From assembly GCF_003027925.1 (NCBI RefSeq), contig NZ_PYPS01000027.1:1-64000 (forward strand): a stretch of 64,000 bases of DNA, read 5' to 3'. Below are positions 15,666 through 23,536 of this stretch, piece by piece. The stretch is from Micromonospora sp. RP3T (GTDB lineage: Bacteria; Actinomycetota; Actinomycetes; Mycobacteriales; Micromonosporaceae). Under the pieces are notes generated by a model that made no database searches, was not told the DNA's origin, and saw only the letters and a program-made list of their open reading frames with translations. The number at the start of each line of letters is the position of its first letter. The first letter of the stretch is position 1. The position numbers and the translations under genes are program-made.

Positions 15666-16225
15666 CACGGCTCGGACCAGTCCTCGAGGGTGGTGGTGTA
15701 GCGGCCCCGGTGGTGCAGCAGCGGGTCGCCGTCCTCGCCGGCGCCGAGCGCGAGCGGCTCACCGAGCACGATGGTGTGGTCGCCGGCCTCGATCCGGCGG
15801 ACCACCCGGCACAGCAGCACCGCCAGCGCGTCGCCGATCAGCGGCACCCCGAACGGGCCGGTGGTCCAGCCGGGGTGGGCGGTGAACCGGTCGATGCCGC
15901 TGGTGGCGAAGATCTGCGCGATCTCCTGCTGGCCGGAGGCGAGCAGGTGCACCGCCACGTGCTCGGCGTGCGCGACGGTCGGCCAGCTCGACGACGCGCG
16001 GCCGAGGCAGACCGAGACCAGCGGCGGGTCCAGTGACACCGAGGTGAACGAGGTGGCGGTGAACCCGGACGGCGGCAGCGTCGGCAGGAGCCGGTCGCCG
16101 CGCAGGCCGGGGGTGGTGACCACGGTGACCGTGGACGCCTGGCGGCGCAGCAGGCCGCGGAACGAGTCGACGTCGACCGGGCGCAGCTCGACGGTGCCGG
16201 TGCCGGGCCGGTCCACGGTGGTCAC
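15662..16225 (-). CDS. Flavin reductase (split-barrel, HpaC/RutF-like)
   Basis: This 187-residue split-barrel flavin reductase should supply FMNH2 to the neighbouring monooxygenase. Typical parts are FRGLLRRQASTVTVVTT, PSGFTATSFTSVSLDPPLVSVCL (positions about 52-74), LLASGQQEIAQIFA and a C-terminal GDHTIVLGEPLALG with HRGRYTTL-like end. GTG 16225 overlaps the monooxygenase stop (GTGA). The pairing of reductase and LLM oxygenase in one operon is the standard two-component system. Confidence 0.88.
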   Translation of the reverse strand: MTTVDRPGTGTVELRPVDVDSFRGLLRRQASTVTVVTTPGLRGDRLLPTLPPSGFTATSFTSVSLDPPLVSVCLGRASSSWPTVAHAEHVAVHLLASGQQEIAQIFATSGIDRFTAHPGWTTGPFGVPLIGDALAVLLCRVVRRIEAGDHTIVLGEPLALGAGEDGDPLLHHRGRYTTTLEDWSEPW

Positions 16226-17556
16226 GACGCCACCAGCTCTCGGGCGGCGTGGACGCTGGCCGGCCGGGGCAGGCCGTAGTGTTCGCGCAGGGTGCGCCCG
16301 GTGTACTCGGACCGGAACAGCCCGCGCCGGCGCAGCAGGGGTACGACGTGGTCCACGAAGGCCTCCAGTCCGTGGGGTAGCAGTGGTGGCATGACGTTGA
16401 AGCCGTCGGCGGCGCCCCGGGTGAACCAGAGCTCGATCTGGTCGGCGATCTGCTCCGGGGTGCCGACCACGACGCGGTGCCCGCGCCCGCCGCCGAGCCG
16501 GCCGATGAGCTGCCGGAGGGTGAGCCGTTCCCGCCGGGCCAGGTCGACGACGAGTCGGTAGCGGCTCTGGTGGGACTGGACGGTGGTGGCGTCGGGCAGG
16601 TCCGGCAGCGGTCCGTCCAGCGGTCGACCGGTGAGGTCCAGCCCGGTCATGCCGGAGAGCTGGGCGAGCGCGTGCTCGGGCACGATCAGCGCCTCCAGTT
16701 CGTCGGCGAGGGCACGGGCCTCCCTCTCGGTACCCCCGATGACAGGTGCGATACCGGGCAGCACCTTGACCAGTTCCGGGTCGCGGCCGGCCTCGGCGGT
16801 GGCCCGCTTGAGCGCGGCGTAGAACGCCTGGCCGTCGGCGAGTGTCTGCTGGGCGGTGAAGACGGCCTCGGCGTAGCGGGCGGCGAACGCGATGCCGTCG
16901 GCGGACGAGCCGGCCTGCACCAGCAGCGGGCGGCCCTGCGGCGGGCGGGGCGTGTTGAGCGGCCCGGCCACCCGGAACCGTTCGCCGGTGTGCGCGATCT
17001 CGTGCACCCGGTCGGTGTCGGCGAAGACGCCGCCGGCGGTGTCGAGCACCAGCGCGTCGTCCTCCCAGCTGTCCCAGAGCTTGATCGCCACGTCGACGTG
17101 TTCGGCGGCGCGGCGGTACCGGTCGGCGTGCGCGGGGTGGTCGTCGAGGTTGAAGTTGCGGGCCTCGCGGGCCTGGGCGGAGGTGACGATGTTCCAGCCG
17201 GCCCGGCCGCCGCTGAGGTGGTCGAGCGAGGCGAACGCGCGGGCCAGGTTGAACGGTTCGGTGTAGGTGGTCGAGGCGGTGGCGATCAGGCCGATGCGCT
17301 CGGTGACGGTGGCCAGCGCGGCGAGCAGCGTGAGCGGCTCGAAGACGGCCTGGATGTTGTGCCGGACGGCCGGGCCGACGGCCAGCCCGTCGGCCAGGAA
17401 GACCGAGTCGAGGGTGCCCCGCTCGGCGATGCGGGCCAGTTCCTGGAAGTGGCGTACGTCGGCGAGGCGGCCGGGGTCGGTGCGTGGGTGCCGCCAGGCG
17501 GCCTCGTGGTGGCCGACGCCCATCAGGAAGGCGTTCAGGTGCAGGGTGCGGGTCAT
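16222..17556 (-). CDS. FMN-dependent monooxygenase, NtaA/SnaA/DmoA/DszA type
   Basis: This 444-residue luciferase-like monooxygenase is of the NtaA/DmoA/DszA subgroup, whose members oxidise sulfur compounds or aminopolycarboxylates with FMNH2 and O2. It shows LHLNAFLMGVGHHEAAWRHP at the N-terminus, SVFLADGLAVG, GLIATASTTYTEPFNLAR, HLSGGRAGWNIVTS and PLLVQAGSSADG, with the C-terminal PLLRRRGLFRSEYTG-like end typical of the group. AGAGGAA precedes ATG 17556. Co-transcription with an SsuABC-like importer, and the Cys-ended leader peptide, favour an organosulfur substrate over nitrilotriacetate. Confidence 0.88.
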   Translation of the reverse strand: MTRTLHLNAFLMGVGHHEAAWRHPRTDPGRLADVRHFQELARIAERGTLDSVFLADGLAVGPAVRHNIQAVFEPLTLLAALATVTERIGLIATASTTYTEPFNLARAFASLDHLSGGRAGWNIVTSAQAREARNFNLDDHPAHADRYRRAAEHVDVAIKLWDSWEDDALVLDTAGGVFADTDRVHEIAHTGERFRVAGPLNTPRPPQGRPLLVQAGSSADGIAFAARYAEAVFTAQQTLADGQAFYAALKRATAEAGRDPELVKVLPGIAPVIGGTEREARALADELEALIVPEHALAQLSGMTGLDLTGRPLDGPLPDLPDATTVQSHQSRYRLVVDLARRERLTLRQLIGRLGGGRGHRVVVGTPEQIADQIELWFTRGAADGFNVMPPLLPHGLEAFVDHVVPLLRRRGLFRSEYTGRTLREHYGLPRPASVHAARELVAS

Positions 17557-17567
17557 GGCGGTTCCTC

Positions 17568-18425
17568 TCAGGCGGTGGTGACGTCGACGCGCCAGGTGGA
17601 GAAGCGACGTTCCCCGGCGACGAGGAGCTGGTTGACCACCAGCCCGATGGCGGAGATGGTGATGATCCCGGCGTACATGTCGGGGATCGCGAAGTTGTAC
17701 TGCGCGTAGTTGACGAGGTAGCCGAGCCCGGCCTTCGCGCCGACCATCTCGGCGGCGACCAGCACGAGGATCGAGTACGCCCCGGCCAGCCGGACGCCGG
17801 TGAAGACGGTCGGCACGGACGCCGGCAGGATCACCTTCTGGAACAGCCGTAGGTGGTTGAGGCCCATCGAGCGGGCCGAGCGCACCAGCAGCGGGTCGAC
17901 GCCCTTCACGCCGGCGATGGTGTTCAGCAGGATCGGCCAGGAGCAGGCGTAGACCACCAGGGCGATCTTGGAGGTCTCGCCGAGGCCGAGGATGAGCACG
18001 AAGACCGGCAGCAGTGCCAGCGCGGCGGTGTTGCGGAAGACCTCCAGCAGCGGGCTGAGCAGGTCCGCGAGGGGGCGGTACCAGCCGATCAGCAGGCCGA
18101 GCGGGATGGCGGTGGCCACCGCGAGGGCCAGCCCGGTGAGCGAGCGGGTGAGACTGGCGCCGACGTGGTCGGCGAGCTGCCCGCTGCGCAGCAGCTCCCA
18201 CCAGGCGACGAGCACCTCGGAGAGCGGGGGTAGGAAGACCCGGTCGACCAGGCCGGTGCGGGGCACCAGCTCCCAGATCGCGGCCAGCGCCAGCAGCGCG
18301 ACGCTGCGGTGCAGGGCCCGGCCGCCGAGCGTGAGCAGCCGGCCGGTCCGGGCGGGGGCGACGGCCGCCGGGGGCACGGCGGGCCGGGCCGCCGTGGCGG
18401 CGGGTCGTTCGGCGATGTCAACCAA
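17568..18425 (-). CDS. ABC transporter permease, SsuC/TauC-like
   Basis: This 285-residue inner-membrane permease has about six spans and the EAA-loop pattern (RSARSMGLNHLRLFQKVILPASVPTVF in part at residues 182-208) of the nitrate/sulfonate/taurine class. It starts at TTG 18425, overlapping the ATPase gene by 8 nt. With the ATPase and lipoprotein it would import an alkyl- or aryl-sulfonate-type substrate for the downstream oxygenase. Confidence 0.9.
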   Translation of the reverse strand: MVDIAERPAATAARPAVPPAAVAPARTGRLLTLGGRALHRSVALLALAAIWELVPRTGLVDRVFLPPLSEVLVAWWELLRSGQLADHVGASLTRSLTGLALAVATAIPLGLLIGWYRPLADLLSPLLEVFRNTAALALLPVFVLILGLGETSKIALVVYACSWPILLNTIAGVKGVDPLLVRSARSMGLNHLRLFQKVILPASVPTVFTGVRLAGAYSILVLVAAEMVGAKAGLGYLVNYAQYNFAIPDMYAGIITISAIGLVVNQLLVAGERRFSTWRVDVTTA

Positions 18426-19236
18426 CGCGGGCCTCCTCGCGGACGGCGGACTGCGCGGCGCGTACCTCGTCGCGCAGCAGCGTCCAGATCTGGTGCCGGT
18501 GGTGCCGGAACGCGTCGGTGGAGCGGACGTCCTCGGCCGCCTCCCGGTCCCCCAGTTCGATGTCGATGACCTGCTTGATCCGACCGGGGCGCGACGTCAT
18601 CACGGCGACCCGCTGGCCCAGGTGCACGGCTTCGTCGATGCCGTGCGTGATGAACACGATGGTCTTGCCGGTGGCCTGCCAGATCCGGACCAGCTCGTCC
18701 TGGAGCAGGTCGCGGGTCTGGGCGTCCAGCGCGGCGAACGGCTCGTCCATGAGCAGCACGTCGGGGTCGTACGCGAGGCTGCGGGCGATCGCGACGCGTT
18801 GCTTCATGCCGCCGGACAGTTCGTGCGGGTAGCGGTCGGCGAAGCCGGTGAGGCCGACTAGGTCGAGGTGGTACGCGACCAGGTCGGCGCGCTCGGCACG
18901 GGGAAGGCCCTTGGCCTCCAGTCCGAACGCGACGTTGCCGGCGGCGGTGCGCCAGGGCAGCAGCGCGTACTGCTGGAAGACGATGCCCCGGTCCAGGCCG
19001 GGCCCGGTGACCGGGCGGCCGTCGACGAGCACCTGCCCGGAGGTGGGGGTGGCCAGCCCGCCGAGCAGGTCGAGCAGGGTGGACTTGCCGCAGCCGCTGG
19101 GGCCGACGACGACCAGGAACTCGCCGGGGCGTACGCCGAGGGTCACCTCGTCGAGCGCGGTGACCGCGCCGCCGCGACCACGCCGGCCCGGGAAGACCTT
19201 GCGCACCCGGTCGAAGCGGATCTTGTCGGTGCTCAT
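18418..19236 (-). CDS. ABC transporter ATPase, SsuB/TauB-like
   Basis: This 272-residue ATPase carries Walker A GPSGCGKST, Q-loop FQQYALLPW, signature LSGGMKQRVAIAR, Walker B VLLMDEPFAALD and the switch His in VFITHGIDEA. The Q-loop and PFAALDAQTR features are those of the nitrate/sulfonate/taurine importers. ATG 19236 overlaps the binding-protein stop (ATGA). Confidence 0.93.
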   Translation of the reverse strand: MSTDKIRFDRVRKVFPGRRGRGGAVTALDEVTLGVRPGEFLVVVGPSGCGKSTLLDLLGGLATPTSGQVLVDGRPVTGPGLDRGIVFQQYALLPWRTAAGNVAFGLEAKGLPRAERADLVAYHLDLVGLTGFADRYPHELSGGMKQRVAIARSLAYDPDVLLMDEPFAALDAQTRDLLQDELVRIWQATGKTIVFITHGIDEAVHLGQRVAVMTSRPGRIKQVIDIELGDREAAEDVRSTDAFRHHRHQIWTLLRDEVRAAQSAVREEARVG

Positions 19237-20264
19237 GCGCCACCGCCGGGGTTGGCGAACGCGTTGAACCGGTTGGTGTAGAGGTCGGCGGGCTTGGGCT
19301 TGGCACCCTTCAGCTCGCCGGCGTCGGCCAGCCAGTCGATCCAGGTGGCGAACTCCCGGTCGGTGATGACACCGCCGGTTTCGGCGACACCGCTGGACTT
19401 CCAGTAGTCGACCAGGGTGGCGTCCTCGTTGCGGCCCCGCTTGCCGATGATCTCCTTGAGTCGGGCCACCACGGTCTCCCGGGGCTGGGTGCGCGCCCAC
19501 TCGATGGCCTTGCCCACACCGGTGACGAACGCGCGGACGGTGTCCGGGTTGCGGGCGATGAAGTCGTCGCGGAAGACGTAGCTGCCGGCGCTGAACGCCC
19601 CGAGCAGTTCGTAGTCGGTGAACACGGTGCGGATGCCACCGTTCGCGACCGCCTTGTCGCGGATCACGCCGCCGAGCACCGCCACGTCGATCTGCTTGGC
19701 GCGCAGCGACTGTTCGGTGTTGACCGGCGGCAGCGCGACCAGTTCGACGCGACCGATCTCGTCGGCGCTCAGGCCGCCCCGGGCCAGCCAGGTGCGCAGC
19801 ACGGCCTCGGCGTGCGCGCCGAGCGTGTTCATGCCGACCCGCTTGCCGATCAGGTCGCGCGGGCCGCGGATCGGGCTGTCGTCGCGCACGTAGTAGCCCT
19901 GGAAGGTCTGCGCGTCGGAGCCGTAGTAGCTGACCACGGCCGTGATCGGCGCGTTGGCGGTCTGGAGTTTGACGATGGCGCCGTTGAACGCGCCGCCGAA
20001 GTCGCTCTGGCCGGTGGCGGTGGCCTGGATGTCGGCCGGGCCGCCGGTGACGTTGCCGATCCAGTCGAGTGTCACGTCGCCGAGGTAGCCGAGGTCGGCG
20101 GCGAGTTCGGGGAGCGTCACCTGACCGACCGAGCCCTGGTAGCGCAGTTCCTTGGTCTGGGTGCCGGCGGCGCCGGCGTCGGTGCCGCAGCCGGTGGCGG
20201 CGGTGAGGGCGAGCAGGGCGACGGCGGCGGCGAGGGCGCGCCGGGGTGATCGGGTCGAGGGCAT
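19233..20264 (-). CDS. ABC substrate-binding lipoprotein, SsuA/TauA-like
   Basis: This 343-residue extracellular binding protein is made as a lipoprotein: a basic start (RSPRRALAAAVALLALTAA) then TGC, with Cys about residue 26 as the lipid anchor. The mature part has the SsuA-type layout (LRYQGSVGQVTLPELAADLG, LQTANAPITAVVSYYG, IRGPRDLIGKRVGMN). AGGAGA lies seven bases before ATG 20264. A 25-residue leader peptide lies 138 nt upstream, so expression is probably attenuated in response to cysteine. Confidence 0.9.
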   Translation of the reverse strand: MPSTRSPRRALAAAVALLALTAATGCGTDAGAAGTQTKELRYQGSVGQVTLPELAADLGYLGDVTLDWIGNVTGGPADIQATATGQSDFGGAFNGAIVKLQTANAPITAVVSYYGSDAQTFQGYYVRDDSPIRGPRDLIGKRVGMNTLGAHAEAVLRTWLARGGLSADEIGRVELVALPPVNTEQSLRAKQIDVAVLGGVIRDKAVANGGIRTVFTDYELLGAFSAGSYVFRDDFIARNPDTVRAFVTGVGKAIEWARTQPRETVVARLKEIIGKRGRNEDATLVDYWKSSGVAETGGVITDREFATWIDWLADAGELKGAKPKPADLYTNRFNAFANPGGGA

Positions 20265-20402
20265 GGCGGTGTCTCCTGATCTGTCCACGATGCGGTGGAG
20301 GGGGCCCACGTGGGGGCGGAGCGCACGCCGTACCGCGCCGGGCCACGATGCGCCGGCGACGGGAACGGACGGGCGGAGGAGGGGGAACGACGAGCGTTCG
20401 GC

Positions 20403-20480
20403 TCAACAGAGCGCGCTCGCGTGCCGGACCAGGTCGACGTGCACGCGAGCGGTGAGGAGAAGCTCGTCCCGCTGCGACAT
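20403..20480 (-). CDS. Cys-terminated leader peptide of the sulfur operon
   Basis: A 25-residue open frame begins at ATG 20480 and ends RVHVDLVRHASALC-stop. From memory, actinobacterial 'putative leader peptides' ahead of sulfur and cysteine genes share a His-Val/Ile-Asp-Leu...Ala-Ser-Ala-x-Cys ending, and this fits it closely. The single Cys is the last codon, where slow decoding at low Cys-tRNA could change mRNA folding or upstream ribosome release. It lies 138 nt before the binding-protein gene. The ribosome site (GAGGG) is close to the ATG, so the exact start is less sure than the ending. Confidence 0.7.
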   Translation of the reverse strand: MSQRDELLLTARVHVDLVRHASALC

Positions 20481-20725
20481 GCCCTCATGCTGCCGACCGT
20501 TGTCCCCGCCGGTCAACGCTCTTCCAGTCAGTGAGACTTTCATCGCTGGCTTTGTTACGACCCGTCTCCACCAGCATTTACCACCCCTTAACACCTACCC
20601 GTTGGATAGAGATTGTGCCGGGCGCGACGCCCACCGTCCAGACCGGACCGCACCGGGTTTCGCGTTTCGTCGATCCGGGCATGTTCTTCCTCGCAGAGGC
20701 AGGGAGATCGAAGGAGGCACCCCCG
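20481..20725. promoter_or_regulatory. Divergent AT-richer promoter region (sulfur operon / DUF4236)
   Basis: This gap is clearly less GC-rich than its surroundings around 20520-20620 and should carry promoters for both the leader-peptide operon (minus) and the DUF4236 gene (plus). I see no unambiguous -35/-10 pair or palindrome that I would trust. The AAGGAGG ribosome site of the plus-strand gene lies at its right end. Confidence 0.4.
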
Positions 20726-20899
20726 ATGGGCGTTCAGTTCCGCAAGCGCAAGAAGTACGGGCCGCTGATCCTCCACTTCACCCAGAACGGGTTCTCCTCG
20801 TGGAGCATCAAGATCGGCCGCTGGTCCTGGAACTCGAACACCCGCGCCCACCGCGTGGACCTTCCGGGGCCGCTCTCCTGGAAGCAGGACAAGGCCTGA
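20726..20899 (+). CDS. DUF4236-type small protein
   Basis: This 57-residue basic protein begins GVQFRKRKKYGPLILHF and continues with FSSWSIKIGRWSWN, the pattern of DUF4236: an N-terminal (F/Y)RK...GP element and short beta-strands with Gly turns. The function of the domain is unknown; it is often alone or fused to larger proteins. ATG 20726 has AAGGAGG upstream. A strong intrinsic terminator follows within 25 nt, so it is a single-gene unit, expected to be well expressed from its ribosome site. Confidence 0.75.
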   Translation: MGVQFRKRKKYGPLILHFTQNGFSSWSIKIGRWSWNSNTRAHRVDLPGPLSWKQDKA

Positions 20900-20921
20900 C
20901 CCCGGGCGAGGAAATCCGGGG

Positions 20922-20956
20922 AAATCCGGTGCCGACGGTTCGTCGGCACCGGATTT
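20922..20956 (+). terminator. Intrinsic terminator after DUF4236 gene
   Basis: A perfect 16-bp stem (20922-20937 with 20941-20956) closes a 3-nt loop and runs into a T-rich end, a strong rho-independent terminator. Confidence 0.9.
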
Positions 20957-21013
20957 TGTCGTCCGGTGCGGTGTTCCGCCGCCGCGGCCCGACCCAGGGC
21001 GGACAATCGCGAC

Positions 21014-21532
21014 ATGATGGACCTGAGCCTGCGGCGGATGCGGCGGCGGGCCGCGGCGGCCTGCGTGCTGATGCTGGTCGGCTACTTCCTGGTGCCGGTC
21101 GAGGCGGACCCGAACGGGTTGCGGCTGGCGCTACGCTCCGTCGTCACGGTGCTGCTGGTGGCGGCGGTCGCGTTCCTGGTCACCGGCCAGGTCCGTCGCC
21201 AACTCACCCGCGACCAACCGACCGGTGAGGCGGAGGACCGCGCGCTCACCCGGCTCGCCGTCGCGCTGATCGCCGGGCTGCTGGTCTTCGCGCTCGCCGA
21301 CTACGTGGTGGCGAACACACGCCCCGGTGAGTTCGTCGGGCTGCACACCCGCATCGACGCGCTCTACTTCGCGTTGGCCACGCTCACCACGATCGGCTAC
21401 GGCGACGTGCACGCGCAGGGCCAGATCGCCCGGGTGGCGGTCTGCGCCCAGATGGTGTTCAGCATCGGCGTGGTGGCCACCGGCGCGTCGGTGGTGGTCA
21501 GGCAGATGACCGGGCGGTCTCCACGGCGCTGA
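21014..21532 (+). CDS. Potassium channel subunit
   Basis: This 172-residue integral membrane protein has four hydrophobic spans. The last two flank a pore loop with the K+ selectivity filter TTIGYGDV in LATLTTIGYGDV (about residues 131-138). There is no C-terminal RCK domain, so gating is not by a known ligand module. ATG 21014 or 21017 may be used. Its 3' end overlaps the convergent gene by 35 nt. Confidence 0.9.
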   Translation: MMDLSLRRMRRRAAAACVLMLVGYFLVPVEADPNGLRLALRSVVTVLLVAAVAFLVTGQVRRQLTRDQPTGEAEDRALTRLAVALIAGLLVFALADYVVANTRPGEFVGLHTRIDALYFALATLTTIGYGDVHAQGQIARVAVCAQMVFSIGVVATGASVVVRQMTGRSPRR

Positions 21533-22397
21533 TCACCACGTCGCCACCGAGCCGGCCGGGCTCCGGGTCACGCGTCACCGCGCCGGCGGTGAGCAGCGAG
21601 GTGAGCGCGCGGTTGGCGTCGGCGGCCCGGTAGACCGTGGCGGTGGCCGCGAACCGGCGCAGCTCGGTCACCGTACGCGGGCCGGACCGGGCCAGCTCGG
21701 CCAGCAGCTCGCGGCGCAGCGGGCCGGGCTCCGGGTCGAGCGTGATGTCCAGCAGCCGCCCCGCCGGGTCGGCCGGGTCGCGGTAGCGCACGCCGGCGTA
21801 CTCGTCGACGGCCCAGAGCGCGTCCTTCATCGTCTCCAGGCCTCGGTCGGAGCCGGTGGCGTAGCCGAGCAGTCGGCCCGGCCCGTCCTCGGGCACCAGC
21901 TCGACCTCGGTGACCAGCGGGAAACCGGCAGCGGTGAGCGCCGGCCGCAGCGACCGGCCCGGCGCGGTGACCAGCAGCAGCTCGGCCGGGCGGCCGGACG
22001 CCACGGCGGTCAGCAGCGCCGGGTCGGGCGCGCCGCCGTCGACCACGGCCAGCAGCGGCGCGCCGGCCGCACCGGCCGCCTTGAGCGCCACCGGCAGCCG
22101 GTCCGGCCGGCCGGGCACCAGGTGCACGGCGACGTCGGCCGGCAGGGTGGCCTCGACCGCGCCGAGCCGCGCCGGCAGCTCCGCGTCGCCGTCGGCGAGC
22201 ACCAGCACGGTCAGCCGCCGCCCGCGCAGCCGGTCGGCGAACTCGGCCACCACGCGCAGCGCCGCCTCCGCGCCACCGGCCTCTCCCCCGGCGTACGCCA
22301 GGGCGAGCGTGGCCCGCCGCGCCCGGTGCAGCGCGGCGGGGAGCCAGTGGTCGAGCTGACGGACGAGCAGCTCGCGCAGGACGGCTTCGGTCGACAT
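21498..22397 (-). CDS. Hypothetical protein, possible TcmP-like relation
   Basis: This 299-residue soluble protein is Ala- and Leu-rich. The N-terminal two-thirds looks like an alpha/beta fold (LTVLVLADGD, PLLAVVDGG, ELLLVTAPG). The C-terminal third holds GLETMKDALWAVD and a winged-helix-like end (TVTELRRFAATATVYRAADANRALTSLL, residues about 247-274). The GLETMKDALW segment recalls the end of three-Cys-motif partner proteins (TcmP), but no three-Cys gene is nearby and I hold this weakly. It overlaps the channel gene tail to tail. Confidence 0.55.
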   Translation of the reverse strand: MSTEAVLRELLVRQLDHWLPAALHRARRATLALAYAGGEAGGAEAALRVVAEFADRLRGRRLTVLVLADGDAELPARLGAVEATLPADVAVHLVPGRPDRLPVALKAAGAAGAPLLAVVDGGAPDPALLTAVASGRPAELLLVTAPGRSLRPALTAAGFPLVTEVELVPEDGPGRLLGYATGSDRGLETMKDALWAVDEYAGVRYRDPADPAGRLLDITLDPEPGPLRRELLAELARSGPRTVTELRRFAATATVYRAADANRALTSLLTAGAVTRDPEPGRLGGDVVISAVETARSSA

Positions 22398-22445
22398 GGT
22401 GCCGTTTCTACCGCACCCGGCCACGCGCGCGGCCGGGAACCCCGG

Positions 22446-22967
22446 TCAGGCCGGGACGGAGACGCCCACGCCGCCCCGGGTCTGGCCGCCGTAGCGCTGC
22501 CGCTCGCGGTCGAGGTCGAGCCGACCGATCCGCTTGCGGGCGGCGAGCGCGGCGTCGTCCAGCAGGTTCGCCGGGACGATCCAGACGATCTCGAACTCCA
22601 GCCCGTCCGGGTCGCGGCCGTAGAGGCTCTTGGTGGTGCCGTGGTCGGAGGCGCCGCCCAGCGCGCCGGCGGCGGCCAGCCGCTCGGCGGTGGCGGCCAG
22701 CTCGTCGAGCGTGTCCAGCTCCCAGGCGAGGTGGTAGAGGCCGACGGTGCCCCGGCCGGCCGGGGACGGTCCGGCCGCCGCGCCGACCTCGAACAGCCCG
22801 AGGTCGTGGTCGTTGGTGGAGTCGGGCGCCTGGAGGAAGGCGGCGCCGCGGAAGCCGTCCGGCGTCATCGGGACCCGGCGGAAGCCCAGCACGTCGCGGT
22901 AGAAGGCGACGCTGCGCTCCAGGTCACTGACGTAGAGGACGGCGTGGTTGAGCCGGTGGATTCCCAT
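22446..22967 (-). CDS. VOC-superfamily (glyoxalase/dioxygenase-like) protein
   Basis: This 173-residue protein has the vicinal-oxygen-chelate fold: IHRLNHAVLYVSDLERSVAFY, then LYHLAWELDTLDEL and DPDGLEFEIVW. The metal ligands His (RLNHA), His (YHLAWE) and Glu (LEFEIVW) are in place. It resembles catechol-2,3-dioxygenase-like VOC proteins. It diverges from a MarR regulator across a short palindrome, a common pairing for stress- or aromatic-responsive VOC enzymes. The substrate is unknown. Confidence 0.85.
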   Translation of the reverse strand: MGIHRLNHAVLYVSDLERSVAFYRDVLGFRRVPMTPDGFRGAAFLQAPDSTNDHDLGLFEVGAAAGPSPAGRGTVGLYHLAWELDTLDELAATAERLAAAGALGGASDHGTTKSLYGRDPDGLEFEIVWIVPANLLDDAALAARKRIGRLDLDRERQRYGGQTRGGVGVSVPA

Positions 22968-22991
22968 GCCCTCGACGGTACCCCGTTTTGA

Positions 22992-23003
22992 TTGAGCGTT
23001 CAA
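22992..23003. promoter_or_regulatory. Palindrome TTGA-GCGT-TCAA, probable MarR operator
   Basis: The 59-bp gap between the divergent VOC and MarR genes holds TTGAGCGTTCAA, arms of 4 bp extended by a partly symmetrical flank. MarR proteins usually bind such palindromes between themselves and a divergent target. Confidence 0.5.
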
Positions 23004-23026
23004 CCATTGGCGCTATGATGGGCGTC

Positions 23027-23488
23027 ATGACCCGGTGGCTGGACCCCGACGAGCAGCGGACCTGGCGCGCCTTCCTCGCCGCCTCCCGCGCGCTGATGGA
23101 CACGCTCGACCGCGAACTGCAACGCGACGCCGGCATGCCGCACGCGTACTACGAGATCCTGGTCCGACTCTCCGAGGCACCCGACCGGCGGCTGCGGATG
23201 AGCGAGCTGGCCGACGCCACCGGCTCCTCGCGCAGCCGGCTCTCGCACGCCGCCGCCCGACTGGAGGCCGCCGGCTGGATCCGCCGGGAGGACTGCCCCA
23301 CCGACCGGCGCGGCCAGCTCGCCGTGCTCACCGACAACGGCTTCGCCACGCTGACCGCCGCCGCGCCCGGCCACGTCGAAGGCGTACGCCGGCACCTGTT
23401 CGACGCGCTCAGCCCGGCCCAGGTCGACCAGCTCCGCCGGATCAGCGAGACGCTCGCCGACCACTTGACCCAATCGGCACCAAACTGA
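23027..23488 (+). CDS. MarR-family regulator
   Basis: This 153-residue winged-helix regulator has HAYYEILVRLSEAPDRRLRM, then MSELADATGSSRSRLSHAAARLEAAGWIRRE, and the beta-wing CPTDRRGQLAVLT. A Cys at the start of the wing (about 92) might be redox-sensitive. ATG 23027 is chosen; an ATG at 23015 is also possible. It probably represses the divergent VOC gene and itself. Confidence 0.88.
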   Translation: MTRWLDPDEQRTWRAFLAASRALMDTLDRELQRDAGMPHAYYEILVRLSEAPDRRLRMSELADATGSSRSRLSHAAARLEAAGWIRREDCPTDRRGQLAVLTDNGFATLTAAAPGHVEGVRRHLFDALSPAQVDQLRRISETLADHLTQSAPN

Positions 23489-23536
23489 TCCACTCCGGGG
23501 GTTGTACTTACCGTCGCCGGATGAGCACGATGGGGC

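Noticed and set aside
17568..20264. Assigning the ABC operon firmly as ssuABC
   Set aside because: Motifs fit the nitrate/sulfonate/taurine class, but the oxygenase is NtaA/DmoA-type and not SsuD; the substrate remains open, so no gene symbols are given.
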